The notes below the pieces were generated by a model. It was not told where the DNA came from. It saw only the letters and a program-made list of their open reading frames with translations, and ran no database searches. DNA of 64,000 nucleotides from Proteles cristata cristata. Lineage: Eukaryota > Chordata > Mammalia > Carnivora > Hyaenidae. Each line of letters opens with the position of its first letter. Positions within the stretch are counted from its first letter, which is position 1. Location of the stretch: the NCBI GenBank assembly GCA_017311185.1, contig JAESUZ010005543.1:1668997-1732996 (forward strand), read 5' to 3'. This document shows positions 23,817-36,351 of this stretch, piece by piece. The translations under genes were made by a program, and so were the position numbers.

Positions 23817-24770
23817 TCTTGCCTTTTAAATTTTTATACTGGATTTTGATCAGCAGTTCTGTTAGCTAATCTAACAAAATTTGTCTAGTTTGCTGTTGGT
23901 GATGCCACCATACTTTATTAACCGTCTGTACAAGAAGTATATCCCCCTTCAGTATGCCACTTACCTTGCCAGTCATTATGGTAATTAGGGCCTTCTGGAT
24001 TCTTATAGTTAAGCACTGACCTCTGACCCCATCATCCCCATGGATATTAATGAGGGCAGTTCTATGACTGCCTCTTCTTCCATCAGCTCTGGCCTGTTTA
24101 AGGGACCATATTGAACTTATTATTTATGTGGTCCTTTATTCACTAGAGCATTTATAATCACCTTGATGAATGATCTGTGGCACATGTTGCCTTGTTGGGG
24201 AGATACATCTGAAACATCTTCCAGAACTGGGAATCAGGTTTGGAGATTTGGGTGGCATCTGCTGAGCCAATATCCTCAGGCAAATTGATCCAGAGGTCCT
24301 TATGTCATGCCTCATAATCCCACATATTCATAACTGGGGCCCTGATTTTAGCAAAACAGATCAACCCTGGCTGAGATTCAAACATCTCTGGAGATGTGCA
24401 ACTCTATCAGGTCTTCATTTTCTTGATTATCTTTCCCTTAATGATGAACCATTTACTGCTTGTCACTGATCTTCAGTTTCTCATAATATCTCTTCAAGGC
24501 ATCATTACAAATTAGCAATAACCAGTCAGTTCCACTGTCTTTGTATGCATGATTTTCTTCATATTTCCCAAATGCTTAGATCACTAGACTTAGAGTGGCA
24601 TTCCGTTCTACTAGGACATTTTCCCAGGTTACCACTAGCTAAAGTTTTAGCTGACATCTTGTGCCAGGAACTATCTGTACCTCATCTATCTTCTTTTCCC
24701 ACTGTGCAGTGAGTCCTAAATTCAAATTTTATTTCCTATGTTCTTGGACCACTCTCTATACCACTGGTGT

Positions 24771-25230
24771 TAGTTTGGGTCTTGTGAGAGGCAGGTGCTA
24801 AGACAGGATTGTACATGTAAGGATTGTCTCAAGGAAAATGCCTATAAGGGAAGATGAGGATGGAGCCAGAGGAGTTGGTAGGTAAAAACTATGAGACTAT
24901 CATGCAGGAATGACCCCTGTGAAGCAGAGAAGAAAGGATTGTATGGGAGGAGTCTCAGACTGCAACACATTTCTAGGAAATTTTTGACTCGGCACCTGGG
25001 GAGTCCTTAAACTGAAGTCACTTGACAGAGGAATCCCACTTCTCATAGAAATGGATCTGCTTTAGTATCCCTGCCATACTCAGTAATTTTCTGGGAGCAG
25101 CTGTGGGAAGCATGGTCTCAGTACAATTGCAGTATCTTCAGAGTACAGCAGCTGAGTCTGTCTGTCAGTTATGCTCCTGATAGCAGGAGATGTGAATGGC
25201 TTATTTTCATGGTCACTACACACACTGAGG
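24771..25230. other. ERVL-flanking DNA, possible LTR
   Basis: By position it could be the LTR of the antisense ERVL copy. It is less AT-rich than its surroundings, but I do not recognise a named LTR and see no convincing edges. Confidence 0.3.
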
Positions 25231-26346
25231 AAAAAACATATCCTGGAAAAAATGAAATTCCTTTCAATATATATGGAAATGTTAAATATGTAAAAACAAA
25301 CTTCATATTACTTCATTTGAACATTATATTTGGCTGCACGTTGCTTAAATTTTGTTTCAGTGATTTTGGAGGGTCATATTGACTTGGTGAATATGGCAGA
25401 AGAGGCTTTGGAATGGCATCGTGGCCTATTTACTGAAAAATCTGGCATTGGTTTTGGAAACTTAGAATGGTATGTAGGTGAGAGGCAGAATTGGAGATTT
25501 TAAACCAATAGGTGAAGGTCGAATGGAGTTCAGAGATGAACTTCTTATGTAAAGGGTTCAAATCTAGAGGGGATGAGGGGTTGGTAAAACAGGGCTTTAT
25601 TATCTAATCTGCATATTAAGGGTTGTAAATATGTCTCAAAATGTAAAATATTGTCAGCAGTAAAATCCTAATGATCCAAGAAGGGACTGTTTTCCTTACA
25701 AAGGTTCTGCTCTCTCAGTATCTCTGGTTCTGGTTACTTGCTCTTGCCTTCCCATCTCATTCCCCCCCATGTCTATATACTTCTCTATTTCTCATTAAAA
25801 GAAAATCTGCCTCATTATTTCTGTTGAATCTTTTTCTTTTTTATCCTCCACTTCTTAGTCTTTCTTTTCTCCTGCTCCATTATTATTATTTTTTTCTTTC
25901 ATTTAAGGCCATGAGAGTTGAACCATAATATAATAGTCACAATTAAGTGAAAAAAAGAGAGATTGGCAAAGCTGACTGAAAATAAGCAATTAATCAAAAA
26001 GGTTATGGGAGAACTCGTAATTACAAGTGAATTCAACATAATAAATTTTATTACAGAGAGAAATATAAAAAAGAACTAGTAAGCTTTAAGGAAGTCTGGA
26101 TGATATGAATCAGATTTTAATTAGTTTCTCTATATTTTCAGGAGCCGTTAGTGCTCTCTTGTCACTAAAGTCGTCTGGAAGAATCTTTCCATTCAAACTG
26201 TACCAATAGAGGAAAAGCTTGCTGTTAACTGGAAATTTGTGTTTTAATTGGGAATCTGGTTCAAGTTGTATAGCACTTGAGTAACAAAAAAACCTTATAT
26301 GCTCTCTCACAATTATTTTGTAAACCAATGAAAAACTAAAATTTGA
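25231..26346. other. No identified feature
   Basis: No gene or repeat recognised. Open frames at 25671-25928 (plus, T-rich strand) and 26110-26385 (minus) have no domains. Confidence 0.5.
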
Positions 26347-27341
26347 TATATAAACCACACTTCTATATCTATTACCACATGGCAATGAGAAAGAATGAAA
26401 TCATGCCATTTGCAGCAATGTGCGTGAAACTGGAAAGTACTGTGCTGAGTGAAATAAGTCAGTCAGAGAAGGACAGATATTATGTTTTCACTCATTTGTG
26501 GATCCTGAGAAACTTAACAGAAGACCATGGGGAATGGGAAGGGGAAAAATAGTTACAGAGAGGGAGGGAGGCAAACCACAAGAGACTCTTTTTTTCTCCC
26601 ATCATTAGTATTTTTTTATAAATAGTTTATTGTCAAGTTGGTTTCCATATAACACCCAGTGCTCATCCCCACAAGTGCCCTCCTCCATGCTCATCACCCT
26701 CTTCCCCTCTCCCCCCCCCCCATCAGCCCTCAGTTCTCAGCATTCAAGAGTCTTCCATGGTTTGCTTCCCTCTCTCTCCCCCACTATTTTTCCTCTTCTT
26801 CTCCCCCATGGTCCTCCATTAAGTTCCTCCTAATCCACCTATACATGCAAACATATGGTAGCTGTCCTTCTCTACCTGACTTATTTCGTGCAGTATAACA
26901 CCCTCAAGGTCCATCCATGTTGCTACACATGGCCAGATTTCATTCTTTCTCATTGCTATGTAGTATTCCATTATATAGATAAACCACATCTTCTTGATCC
27001 ATTCGTCCGTTGGTGGACACTTAGGCTCTTTCCATGTTTTGGCTATTGTTGAGAGTGCTGCTATGAACATTGGGGTACATGTGCTCCTATGCATCAACAT
27101 TTCTGTATCCCTTGGGTAAATTCCTAGCAGTGCTATTGCTGGGTTGTAGGGAAGTTCTATTGTTAATTTTTTGAGGAACCTCCACACTGTTTTCCAGAGG
27201 GGTTGCAAAGAGACTATTAAATACAGAGAACGAACTGAGGGGAGAGAGGGGGAAATGAGTGATGGGCATTGAGAAGGGCACTTGTTGGGATGAGCACTGG
27301 GTGTTGTATGTAAGTCAATCTGACAATAAATTACATTAAAA
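26347..27341 (+). mobile_element. LINE-1 3' end carrying a nested, inverted LINE-1
   Basis: The outer element is sense. 26350-26520 is the end of ORF2 ('ccacatggcaatgagaaagaatgaaatcatgcc'), then 3' UTR to 26587. It is interrupted by an inverted L1 and resumes at 27207 with the terminal 3' UTR: 'gggcattgagaagggcactt', 'gggatgagcactgggtgttg', 'ctgacaataaatt'. Target duplication aaactaaaatttga (26333-26346) and aaactaaactttga (27342-27355), one mismatch. Severely 5'-truncated. Confidence 0.88.
26588..27206 (-). mobile_element. Inner LINE-1 3' end with ORF2 C-terminus, antisense
   Basis: It has its own reversed poly(A) at 26588-26596 and a complete reversed 3' UTR to about 26800. The minus strand then codes the C-terminal part of L1 ORF2: residues TDEWIKKMWFIYIMEYY occur in a 214-codon open frame (27463-26819) that overruns the element. 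Target duplication aagagact (26580-26587, 27208-27215) lies in the outer element's 3' UTR. The frame is a truncated reverse transcriptase tail without catalytic domains. Confidence 0.88.
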
Positions 27342-28824
27342 AAACTAAACTTTGAAAGTGGAAAAAAAGGACGTTTTGAGCATATTCTGAAGTAGGGTGA
27401 TGTCTCAACAACACACAGTGTGAAGAATATTGATAATTTGTATTCTGAACTTTCAAAGTTCATTTGTTTTGATAGATCTTGTCACTGGATCTTTAGGTCT
27501 TATTAAACTCTGACATCCTATTAGTGATTGTAATAGTTTATTTGAACTCCTCCAAACTCCATACACACCATACACACACAAAATCCAAAATCAAATTTGT
27601 TTGTAGTATTAAATTGGTCCCTACTACAGTTTAAATCCTCTTCAGCATGGAAAACAGTGCCTTGGACTGAATTCACTTCACTAAAACCGTGAGATATCTA
27701 CCTCAGACACTTCACATGCAAAGAATTTGGGGAAACTGAATTCATTTAATGACATCTCATTCAAAGTAGGCAGCTCTGTAGCTGTATGGTAGTGGAAATT
27801 CTTTTCTGTCAACAACTGGGTGTTTTTTTGCCCAATGTTTGATGTCTCCAGGGACAAAGTGAAATGAATAACCGAGATCCTTATGGGGTTTTCTGAGATG
27901 AGTTAAGTCCTGAGTATAGTAAAATATGAAGCTAGGACCCTCTTCAACTAAGTGTTTCTCTTCAGGGAAGGACAGTGTCTGATCTTTTGCACAAGAATAA
28001 GCTATAGATTCTTATCTCCTTAGTGTGCCAGTGGGGATACCAGCTGACTTGCATTTTCTCAATCTGTCACCAGCCTCTCTTGCTGCTACTGTAGCTGCTA
28101 CAAATAGTCTTTCTGCCTTCAGGACTTTGTCCACTTTGCTGCATCGGTATCCATCAACCCCAAATTCAAAGTTGCACTTCTATGGCTTCTTTTGTTTGAG
28201 CCTCTAATTGTTACCAGGTAATGTTTTAGAGGTAACTTAAGAATTTTTTAATACCCTATGTCAAATGCTATGTGGTATTAACATTCGAATATTTTTAAAG
28301 GTAGTACACAGTGGATTCAAATGTATGATCATTTAATACAAATATTGAAAGTGCCCGTGATGTTCAAGAATTAATTACATGTATTTAAGAAACTGTCCCT
28401 GCTATTGTTTTTCATTTATTGGATACTTTGGAATTTTTATGCTATCAGTTTCTGCCTAATTAAAATGGAATGGTAAAATTGTTGGTATTATGATCAGGAG
28501 GATTTGTCTGAGGCTAAAAAAATGGAGACTGACATACAGAGAGGTTTCCTGCCTGCAGAAAGCTACCATCCAGAGACTTGGAGTGTAACAGACAATGTAG
28601 TTGCTTTTGTTGGTGAAGCACAATGCTAGTGATGATTTTGTGCAGATCAGAATGATATTTATGGTGATAATATCTGTTGAGATATTGTAAAATATACCTG
28701 GCTCAAAAGCTGAGAAAAATAGAAAGTTGTGAACTTTGGCCATTTTTAAACTGTTAATGATATAACCTCTTATATCATTAACCTAAAAAAAAGAAAAAAG
28801 AAAGAAAACAGAAAGGGACTTACT
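27342..28824. other. No identified feature
   Basis: No gene recognised. Open frames at 28025-28207 and 28456-28743 have no domain. A purine-rich run lies at 28783-28812. Confidence 0.45.
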
Positions 28825-29165
28825 CTTATGGAGGTATAATTGACATATAACATTATGTTTGTTCATATGTACAACATAATCATTCAATATTTGTATATAT
28901 TGCAAAATGACCACCATAGTAAGGCTATTTAAGCCTGTCATCATCTTTTATTATGAATTTCTTTTTTTCTCTTGTTATGGGAAGTTTTAAGATTACTTTC
29001 TTGGCAACTTTCCAATATGCGGTACAGTATCATTACCTATAGTCCGCATGCTGTACGTTAGTTCCCCATGACTGACTTATTTTATAACTGGAAGTTTGTG
29101 TCTTTTGATCACCTCCACCCATTTGCATACTAGCTACTCACTTGTCTCTGGCAACCATTTATCCA
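28825..29165 (-). mobile_element. Old LINE-1 3' UTR fragment, antisense
   Basis: The plus strand reads 'atggaggtataattgacatataac', 'gtacagtatcattacctatagtccgcatgctgtacgttag', 'ataactggaagtttgtg' and 'ctctggcaaccattt'. This is the reverse of a common old L1 3' segment. Confidence 0.65.
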
Positions 29166-31469
29166 AAAAAGTGGTATCAAAAATAAGATGACATTTTAAT
29201 ATTAGATTCGGGCCATCCATTCTGATGTTATACAGTGTCACTGTGATTGGTTGTGAACTTTGGAAAGAGGCCAGAGGTATCTTAGAAATGCCAAGTAATA
29301 CTGATTGACTTATCTTCCAGTCTTACAAGCTCCAGAGACCAGGTTTCCTGCCTCTCGGCCTTTGGATCTCCCTGCCTTTGTTCTGTGCTGCTTCTTACTA
29401 CTTTTCCACCCCATCATGCTCACTCTGCATTTAGCAGAGCATTTCACCTAAAGCAATGATGTCTAATTCTTCATTTTTGTGGTTGTCTTAGGCATTAGTT
29501 ATGTTACACAAAAGTTAGAAGATGTTTTGAAAGGAGAATACCAAATAAGTGTTGAAGCTGATTGGAACTCATGTGTTCATAGTAATTTTTTTTCGGCAGA
29601 TAACTTACAAAAACTTATCTAGCAAGGTTTTCATCCCTTGTATATTTTAGTAAATATTGCTTTCTGTAGTGGTGTTTACCAAATGAATGTTTCTCAAAAG
29701 AATGAAAAAAGACTCATTTGTAGCATTTGCTGACTTCCCTGGTATAAATCCTTCCACCACAGCTGATTTCAAGCTACACATGGGAATTCACTGAATGAGA
29801 ACTTAGGAAAAGATGTGCACAGTGAGATCTTGGAAGTAAGTGTAATCTCTCTGGGACAGAAGTTACTCTTGCCTTGTCCATGTTTCTCACAACTGTGCCA
29901 TTTTATTGGACCCTGCCCTAATTTCTAACTGCTAGTTTCTGCATCTCTCTGAGAGTTATCTGTGTAGGTGGGATCACTTTCTACTTGACACAGAGGTGCA
30001 GATAAGTTATTTCCCCCGCAGCAGCTTTCCACCAATTACTGACAGTAGTTGGTGTATAAATTCACCATCTCCCTCAACACTGATGAGATAAGTTAGAGGT
30101 CTGTGTTCTAAAATGACTCCCATTATTCCCCAGCAGTGAGCTTCAGGGTGATGCATCCTACATTGGTTGTGTTCTCTTCCCTTTGTTACATTCCTCCTTA
30201 TTTACAGGTATTTCCTGGAATCAAACTAGTAAACCCTAATAAAACTACTTGCATTGAATCCTGTCTCAAGATCCATTTCTCTTGGAGCTCAAACCATTTC
30301 AAACTTTTTTTTAATTCAATTTCCATCTTTTGCAGATGGTGACTGTCTATATTCCCTATTATATCTATTTGGTATTTCCCACCATTGCTTCAAACTCAAA
30401 ATGATCTCTAATTCTATCAGATTCCTTTTCTTACCATATCATTTCTCTCAGAGGTGGGATGGCTTCAGGTACTTCTTGATCTGGCTAAAAAATATCAGCA
30501 TATCATAGCAGTAGGCCTCCACTAAAGGATTTGTAATGGAGAGAATTTGCTACTAAATATGACCTACTTGCAAACCTGGACAAGATAGGTTCTGATTCTT
30601 TCGCTGTGATTTCAGGTTTTATTGTAAGAAATGTAGAGATCTGAGGTGGAACAAGGATTGTACCGGGGAAGAGTTAGGCCAAACAATAGAGCAAGGGAGA
30701 CATGGAAAATATCTTACTGATATCAATTATACTTAAAATTTTTTAGTGTTTTCAGATATAATCTGTGTGTTCTTATAATTGCTTCCTCTTTGTTTTTCCT
30801 TTTCCACACCTGCAATATTCTCTAAATTATGTATAAACACAAATTTGTTTCACTTTGTTGTATTCTACTGCTTAAGGTTTTTTCTTTTCTTTTTTTTTTC
30901 CCTATACAAATCCCTGCCCAAAACACAGCTATGTCGAGAAAGAGTAATTTTAAAGTCAGTCTCGATTTTCAAACTGGGAATAAGTATTTACCAGGAAAAT
31001 GAAAAAAATCTTCCAGAAGAAAACTTCTGAAGTGTTTTATTTGTACCAAAAAAAAAATCCAGAAACAAAATAACCCCCACATCTCTCCTACTATGCATAA
31101 CATATCCATAATGATAATTTCCTTCTTTCACACTGGTAATGTAAACAATGTAAGAATAGGAGCAAAAACTCAAGGGAGAATATGCAAAAAAATACATTTC
31201 TCTCTCTTGTGATGTATGTTTGGTCTAATTATGATAGAAAAGATGCCATCTGTGTGAGATTACTGGCTCAGTATTGCCTTGTTTTTTCTCATGTATGCCA
31301 CAGGACTCATAAATCCTATGGTAGTAAAGACAAGAAATGAAAGTACAGTTCAGACTCCAAGGCTGACTTTCAGTGCTTTCCCTAGCTTATTAGGTTGTGG
31401 GACTGGTGTCATAAGACAGGACACACGTTGTTCCTTTGTAAGGGTAAGAGAAACAGCTGCATGTTGACT
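29166..31469. other. Mostly unidentified; possible LTR scrap near 30060-30300
   Basis: At 30205-30300 'ggtatttcctggaatcaaactagtaaaccctaataaaac' followed by 'cctgtctcaagatcc' resembles the 3' end of an ERVL-type LTR, but it is short. No gene is seen. The open frames at 30136-30508 and 30779-31030 lie in T-rich DNA. Confidence 0.35.
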
Positions 31470-33400
31470 GCATTATTCCTCCCCCAGGCCAGCATAGCAC
31501 CTCACAGAGGACCCCTCCCCACCAGCCCCTGGTTTTTCCAGTAGAAAAGAGAACAAGGCAGGGGACAACAAGCTCCCCTGACCCCCAGCATTGAGGTCAC
31601 ATTGTGGGGTCTTTTACTCTGATCTCATGCCTCTGGGATTGCAGAGGAAGACTTGGGAGCTCAACCACTGGTAATCTGTGATGGAGAAAGGAGGAGGAGC
31701 TCAGAACAACCAGCCCACAGATCTTGGTAGACTGAGTTCATACCTGTAGTGCTCAGTAGTAAGCCCAGCCAGTGGTTTTGCTCACCTGGAGAATCAGGAC
31801 AGGGAAGCACTCTGAGCAGGGTACTTGGCAGGGTGCAGATCTGCCTGATTCAGAACGTTAAATGGGAAGTTTTGCCTACCCTACAGCCTCTTTTGCCCAC
31901 CCAGGCAAGGACTCTGTGACCCAGAGTCACAGAATGTCTTCTAGTCCCTTTTGAGCAGAAGGGCTGGCCATAACTCCTGGAAGCTATGTGGCCCTGCAAC
32001 ACAACACTCCAGCTGAGAGACAGGTGGACAAATTAATCACTCCTAGACTAAAGCCAGTACCAGGTTTGGAAGCCCCCTCTATGCACAGGCAGGGGGATTA
32101 CTTTATAGCCAAGGCTGAGGGTAGCTCTCCCTCCTGATCAGAGAGCCAGTGTAGCCTAGAGCTCCCCCTCCAGCTCAGGCAAGACAGCCAAGACATACCC
32201 ATACCCATTGTGGAGAGTATCTTTCAGTCCCATCTTACCAGAATGGCTGGTGACAATTCCTGGAAACTGTGCAACCCATTAGTGCTCCAGTCTAGAGAAG
32301 GCCAACCAGAGCCAATAGTTTGTAAAACAAAGCCAGTGGCTGTGATCAGCCAGGAAACTTGGGGTGCAGGTTGTTCTGAGTTAAGACAGAAAACAAAGAG
32401 CTTTACCAGCCTTAAAGCTGCTTTTTCTACTGCACCTGAGCAGGAAATCTAATTCATTGTCCCCATCATTGCTGAATACAGCCTTCAGTCTGTCTGACCT
32501 GGGAAACTAACCTAGCAAATGGGAAACTATAGTCCATTCAAAAGCCTGATGTATAGTGCCACTTTAACAGAGAAAATAGCCCGTGGCTTCCCTAGTCTTC
32601 AAATCAAAACTGGAAGTTTCACCTGACTGGGAATTCAGTGCACACTGAGGCCTGATTTGAGTCCCCAAACACAGCTGTATAGACCCGGGGCCCTGGCTTG
32701 CTGCTCTACTGGGGCAGAGAAACTAATTCACAGCTCCACCTATACTAAATACAGCACCCAGTCCTGACCATCTAATAAGTCTGACCAAAAATTTAGGCAA
32801 CTGTGGAGCCCATCCTACAGCCTCACACTCAGGTAGGGAACTAAACCAGTGTTCTTAGCCAGTTGTTCTCAGCTAAAGGCATGCTCCCTTCCATCCCCAT
32901 CCTCAGAGCTCAAGCAGTTGCCTTATCCCCCAAAACCCAAACTAGCAGGTCCCACCTGTCCAAGAACATTATCAGACACACCCAGAGACCCAAACTGGGC
33001 TGACTGGTGAAGAGCAGTCTCTGCCAAAGCAAAGCTGTAAAGTCTGGAAGAGGAGCCCAGTTACTAAAAAACACAGATGGCAGTGTAAGGTAATCAGGTA
33101 AATATGACAACACCAAGGGAAACTAATAAAGCTTCAATAACTAAGCCTAAAGAAATGGAGATCTATGAACTGTTAGGGGAAAACCTCAGAAAAAAATTCC
33201 TCCTTGAAGTTTGGTGAAGTACCAGGAAACACAGACAACTAAATGAAAGTAGAAAAGCAATACATGGATAAAATGGGAAATTAGATAAAGAAATAACAAC
33301 CATCAAAACAAACAAATCCTAGAGGTGAAAAATTAGATAACTGAACTGAAGAATTCAACTGAGTCTCAAAAGTAGACATAACCATGCTGAAGAAAGAACA
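31470..33400 (+). mobile_element. Old LINE-1 5' UTR-like region
   Basis: It is less AT-rich than its surroundings, without long frames. It ends at about 33100-33390 in the purine-rich stretch typical of the region upstream of ORF1 in old mammalian L1s: 'aaagaaatggagatctatgaactg', 'caaatcctagaggtgaaaaatt', 'ataactgaactgaagaattcaactgag'. It joins directly, near 33400-33430, to the 3' part of ORF2, leaving out ORF1 and most of ORF2. The assignment of the first 1.5 kb is by position and composition. Confidence 0.5.
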
Positions 33401-34482
33401 TTTTTTTTCTGAAAAATAAATAAATAAATTCCATCTACAATAGCATAAAAAACAATAAAATACTTAAGAGTAAATTTAACTAAGGAGGTGAAAGATCTTC
33501 ATTCCCAAAACTACAGGATACTGATGAAAGAAAGCAAAGAATGCACAAACAAATGAAAAGGTATTCTGTCGTCATGGATTGGAAGAGTTAATATTGTTAA
33601 AATATCAATACTCTCAAAAGCCATCTATAGATTCAAGGCTATCCCTATCAAGATCCCAATGTCATTTTTTTACAAACGTAGAAAAAAAATTCCTAAAATT
33701 AACGTGGAACCACAAATGACCTCAAATAGCCAAAGCAATCCTGAGAAAGAAGAGCAAACCAGGTGGCATCACACTTACTGATTTCAAGCTACCCTATAAA
33801 GCTGTAATCATTAAAAAAGTATGCTACCAGCATAACATGGACAAACTGATAGAATCAAGGACCCAGAAACAAACCCAAGTATATATGGTCAACTAATATT
33901 TGACAAGAGAGCCAAGAATACTGGATGGACCAAAAACAGAAAAAACCTCTTGAATAAATGGTATGGGGATAATTGGATATTTGCATGAAAGGAATTAAAC
34001 TAGATACATATCTCACACCACTCACAAAAATTAACCTCAACCGGATTAAAGACTTCAAGGTAAAACTTGAAACCATGACAAAAAACATAGAAACAAAGCT
34101 CCTTTACATGAATGAGTCTTGGTAATGAAATTTCAACTGTGACACGTAAAGCCGAGTAAAATAAAACGAGTGGGACTGTATCAAACAAAACATCCTCTGC
34201 ACAGCAAACAGCAACAAAGTGAAAAGACAACCTACAGAATGGGGAAAAATATTTGCAAACCAAATACCTGATAAGTGGTTAATATCTAAACATGTAAATA
34301 ACTTTTACAACTCAATAGCCAAAAAAGAACCCAATTAAAAAATGGGCAGAAGACGTGAATAGGCATTTGTCTGGTTTCTATGAAAGGCCAACATCACTAG
34401 TCATTCAGGAAATGCAAATTAAAACCACAGTGAGATATCACTTCACACCTGTTAGAATGGTATCATAAAAAAGAGAAGAAGT

Positions 34483-34705
34483 GGGGCGCCTGGGTGGCTT
34501 AGTCGGTTAAGCGTCCGACTTTCGCTTGGGTCATGATCTCACGGTTCGTGGGTTCGAGCCTCGTGTGGGCTCTGTGCTGACTGCCAGCTCAGAGCCTGGA
34601 GCCTCTTTCGGAGTCTGTGATTCCCTCTCTCTCTGACCCTCCCCTGCTCATGCTGTCTCTTTCTCTTTCTCCTCGAAATAAATAAAAAACATTAAAAAAA
34701 AAAAG
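34483..34705 (+). mobile_element. Felid SINE, full length, young
   Basis: Head ggggcgcctgggtggcttag at 34483, intact box B ggttcgagcc at 34551-34560, CT-rich region, A-rich tail. Exact target duplication aaaaaagagaagaagt (34467-34482, 34706-34721). Confidence 0.95.
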
Positions 34706-34985
34706 AAAAAAGAGAAGAAGTAACTGCTTTGTGAATGTGGACAAAAGGGAATCCTTATGCACTGCTGGTGAGAGTGTAAACTGGTGCAACCACTATGGAA
34801 GACAGTATGAAGGATCCTCAAAAAATTAAAAATGAAATACCATATGATCCAGCAGTTCTACTTCTGGGAATATATTCAAAGGAAATGACAACATTAACTT
34901 GAGGAGATATCTGCAGTTTCACAGCACATTAGTTATAAGACCCAAGATGTATGCATGAATGTTTATTATATATATAGTACATATA

Positions 34986-34998
34986 TGTGTGTGTGAGA

Positions 34999-35042
<44 letters not shown>
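34986..35042. repeat. (TG)n microsatellite
   Basis: TG/TA-rich start, then an uninterrupted (TG)n core from about 35005 to 35042 (19 units). It sits in the L1 3' UTR. Confidence 0.95.
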
Positions 35043-35044
<2 letters not shown>

Positions 35045-35551
35045 TATTATTCAACCATAAAAAATGAGGAAGCCCTGCCATTTGTAACAAAGGGATCTTG
35101 AATCCTTTATGATCAGTGAAATAAGTCCAAGAAAGAAAAATATTGTATGATCTCACTATATGTGGAATCTTTAAAAAGAAGAAGAAAAAAAAAGAAAACT
35201 CCTAGAAAAAGAGGTCAGACTTGTTACCAGAAGTAGAAGGTGGTGGTGGTGGACTGGAGGAAGGTGGTCAAAAGAAACAAACTTCTGGTTATAAGGTAAG
35301 TGAGAACTAGAGAATTTATGTACAACACAGTGACTGTAGCTAATGCTGCTGTATGACACATAGGAAAGTTGTTAAGAGATTAAATCCTGAGTTCTTATCA
35401 CAAGGAGAATTTTTCCGCCGTTTTTCTTTCTTTTTATTGTATCTGTATGAGAAGATGGACGTTAGCTGAACCTATAGTGGTAATCATTTCACAAATGATT
35501 ATATGTAGATGAAACCATCATGCTATACACTTAAATTTAAATAGGGATGTT

Positions 35552-35756
35552 GGGGCAACTGGGTGGCTCATTCGATTAAGAGTCTGACTTTGGCTCAGGT
35601 TATGATCTCATGGTCTGTGGGTTCGAGCCCCACATCCGGCTCTGTGCTGACAGCTAGCTCAGAGCCTGGAGCCTGCTTCAGATTCTGTATCTCCCTCTCT
35701 CTCTCTGACTCTCCCTGCTCATGCTCTCTCTCTCAGAAATAAATAAAACATTAAAA
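35552..35756 (+). mobile_element. Felid SINE
   Basis: Head ggggcaactgggtggctca at 35552, box B ggttcgagcccc, tail aaataaataaaacattaaaa. Target duplication aatttaaatagggatgtt (35534-35551) versus aatttaaataggaatgtt (35757-35774), one mismatch. Confidence 0.94.
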
Positions 35757-35797
35757 AATTTAAATAGGAATGTTTACCGATTATTTCTTAATAAAAT

Positions 35798-36351
35798 GGG
35801 GGATGGACAGTAAGTTCCACATTGACCTTTGGTACTTGAGTGGCACCATGTGTCTTAATGAAGTCATTTACTGACATCTGGAATGAGTCCTTTCCTAAGA
35901 CACTTGGAGAAATCAAGCAACTCTGTTTGAGGTCAAAATTAAATGTTGAAATAAAATACTTTTTTGTCAGTGCACACTTGGCTCTGGTTGTCATTACAGG
36001 TTAGCTTTATCCTTTTCAGTGACACTAGAGAGCAGCATTTTTTTTTTTATACTCAGAGCTCCAAGAGCAGCTTTCAAGCATGGTTAGGTTGTGTGGACTG
36101 AGAGCTAGGCCTCTGTGAGAACATGTGTGTAATTAGTGAATACTGAAAACTTAGGGAACAAATATGTGGAAGAGTCAGGCACTACATGAATTGGATGAAT
36201 TGTCTTGATACATTCAGTTATTGAATAAGCAAGTCATTCAGTGACATTATTTTTATTCCTTTGACAATAATGATCCAAGACAGGGACTGGTCAGTAGCTG
36301 ATATTATTAGCACCAGATGATATTGTTGGGCTTTATAAAAGAATCAGAGTA
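35798..36351. other. No identified feature
   Basis: No gene. The minus open frame at 35788-35994 overlaps the L1 end and has no domain. Confidence 0.5.

Larger units (their letters stand above)
20890..24770 (-). mobile_element. ERVL remnant, antisense: gag-pro region to integrase start
   Basis: Reading the minus strand from high to low coordinates: a gag/pro-like part (about 24770-23100), the linker and start of reverse transcriptase (23064-22820, briefly open), fingers and palm (about 22760-22480), RNase H-like DNA (about 22300-21100) and the integrase zinc-binding region (21030-20895). The reverse transcriptase catalytic box at about 22505-22530 is altered. Stops and frameshifts are throughout. 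At 20890 it is cut off at an L1. A SINE (21661-21860) and an L1 tail (23540-23816) lie inside it. It has the same orientation as the ERVL copy at 2870-4960 but covers a different, overlapping part of the genome. Matches are by recall; the gag part is least certain. Confidence 0.7.
33430..35797 (+). mobile_element. LINE-1: 3' part of ORF2 and 3' UTR, split by two SINEs
   Basis: From 33430 the plus strand follows L1 ORF2 after the reverse transcriptase: 'catggattggaagagttaatattgttaaaat', 'caggtggcatcacactta', 'caaaatatttgcaaac'-type DNA near 34250, 'aaatgggcagaagacgtgaatagg' and 'ccatatgatccagcagttctacttctggg'. The 3' UTR has a (TG)n tract near 35000 and an 'acagtgactgtagctaatgctgctgta' block, and ends with AATAAAAT at 35790-35797. 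Frames are broken. SINEs interrupt it at 34483 and 35552. Confidence 0.85.

Noticed and set aside
26819..27463. 214-codon minus-strand open frame, the longest in the window
   Set aside because: Its middle is the C-terminal part of L1 ORF2 and its start lies in unrelated flanking DNA; it is a truncated retroelement remnant, not a host gene.
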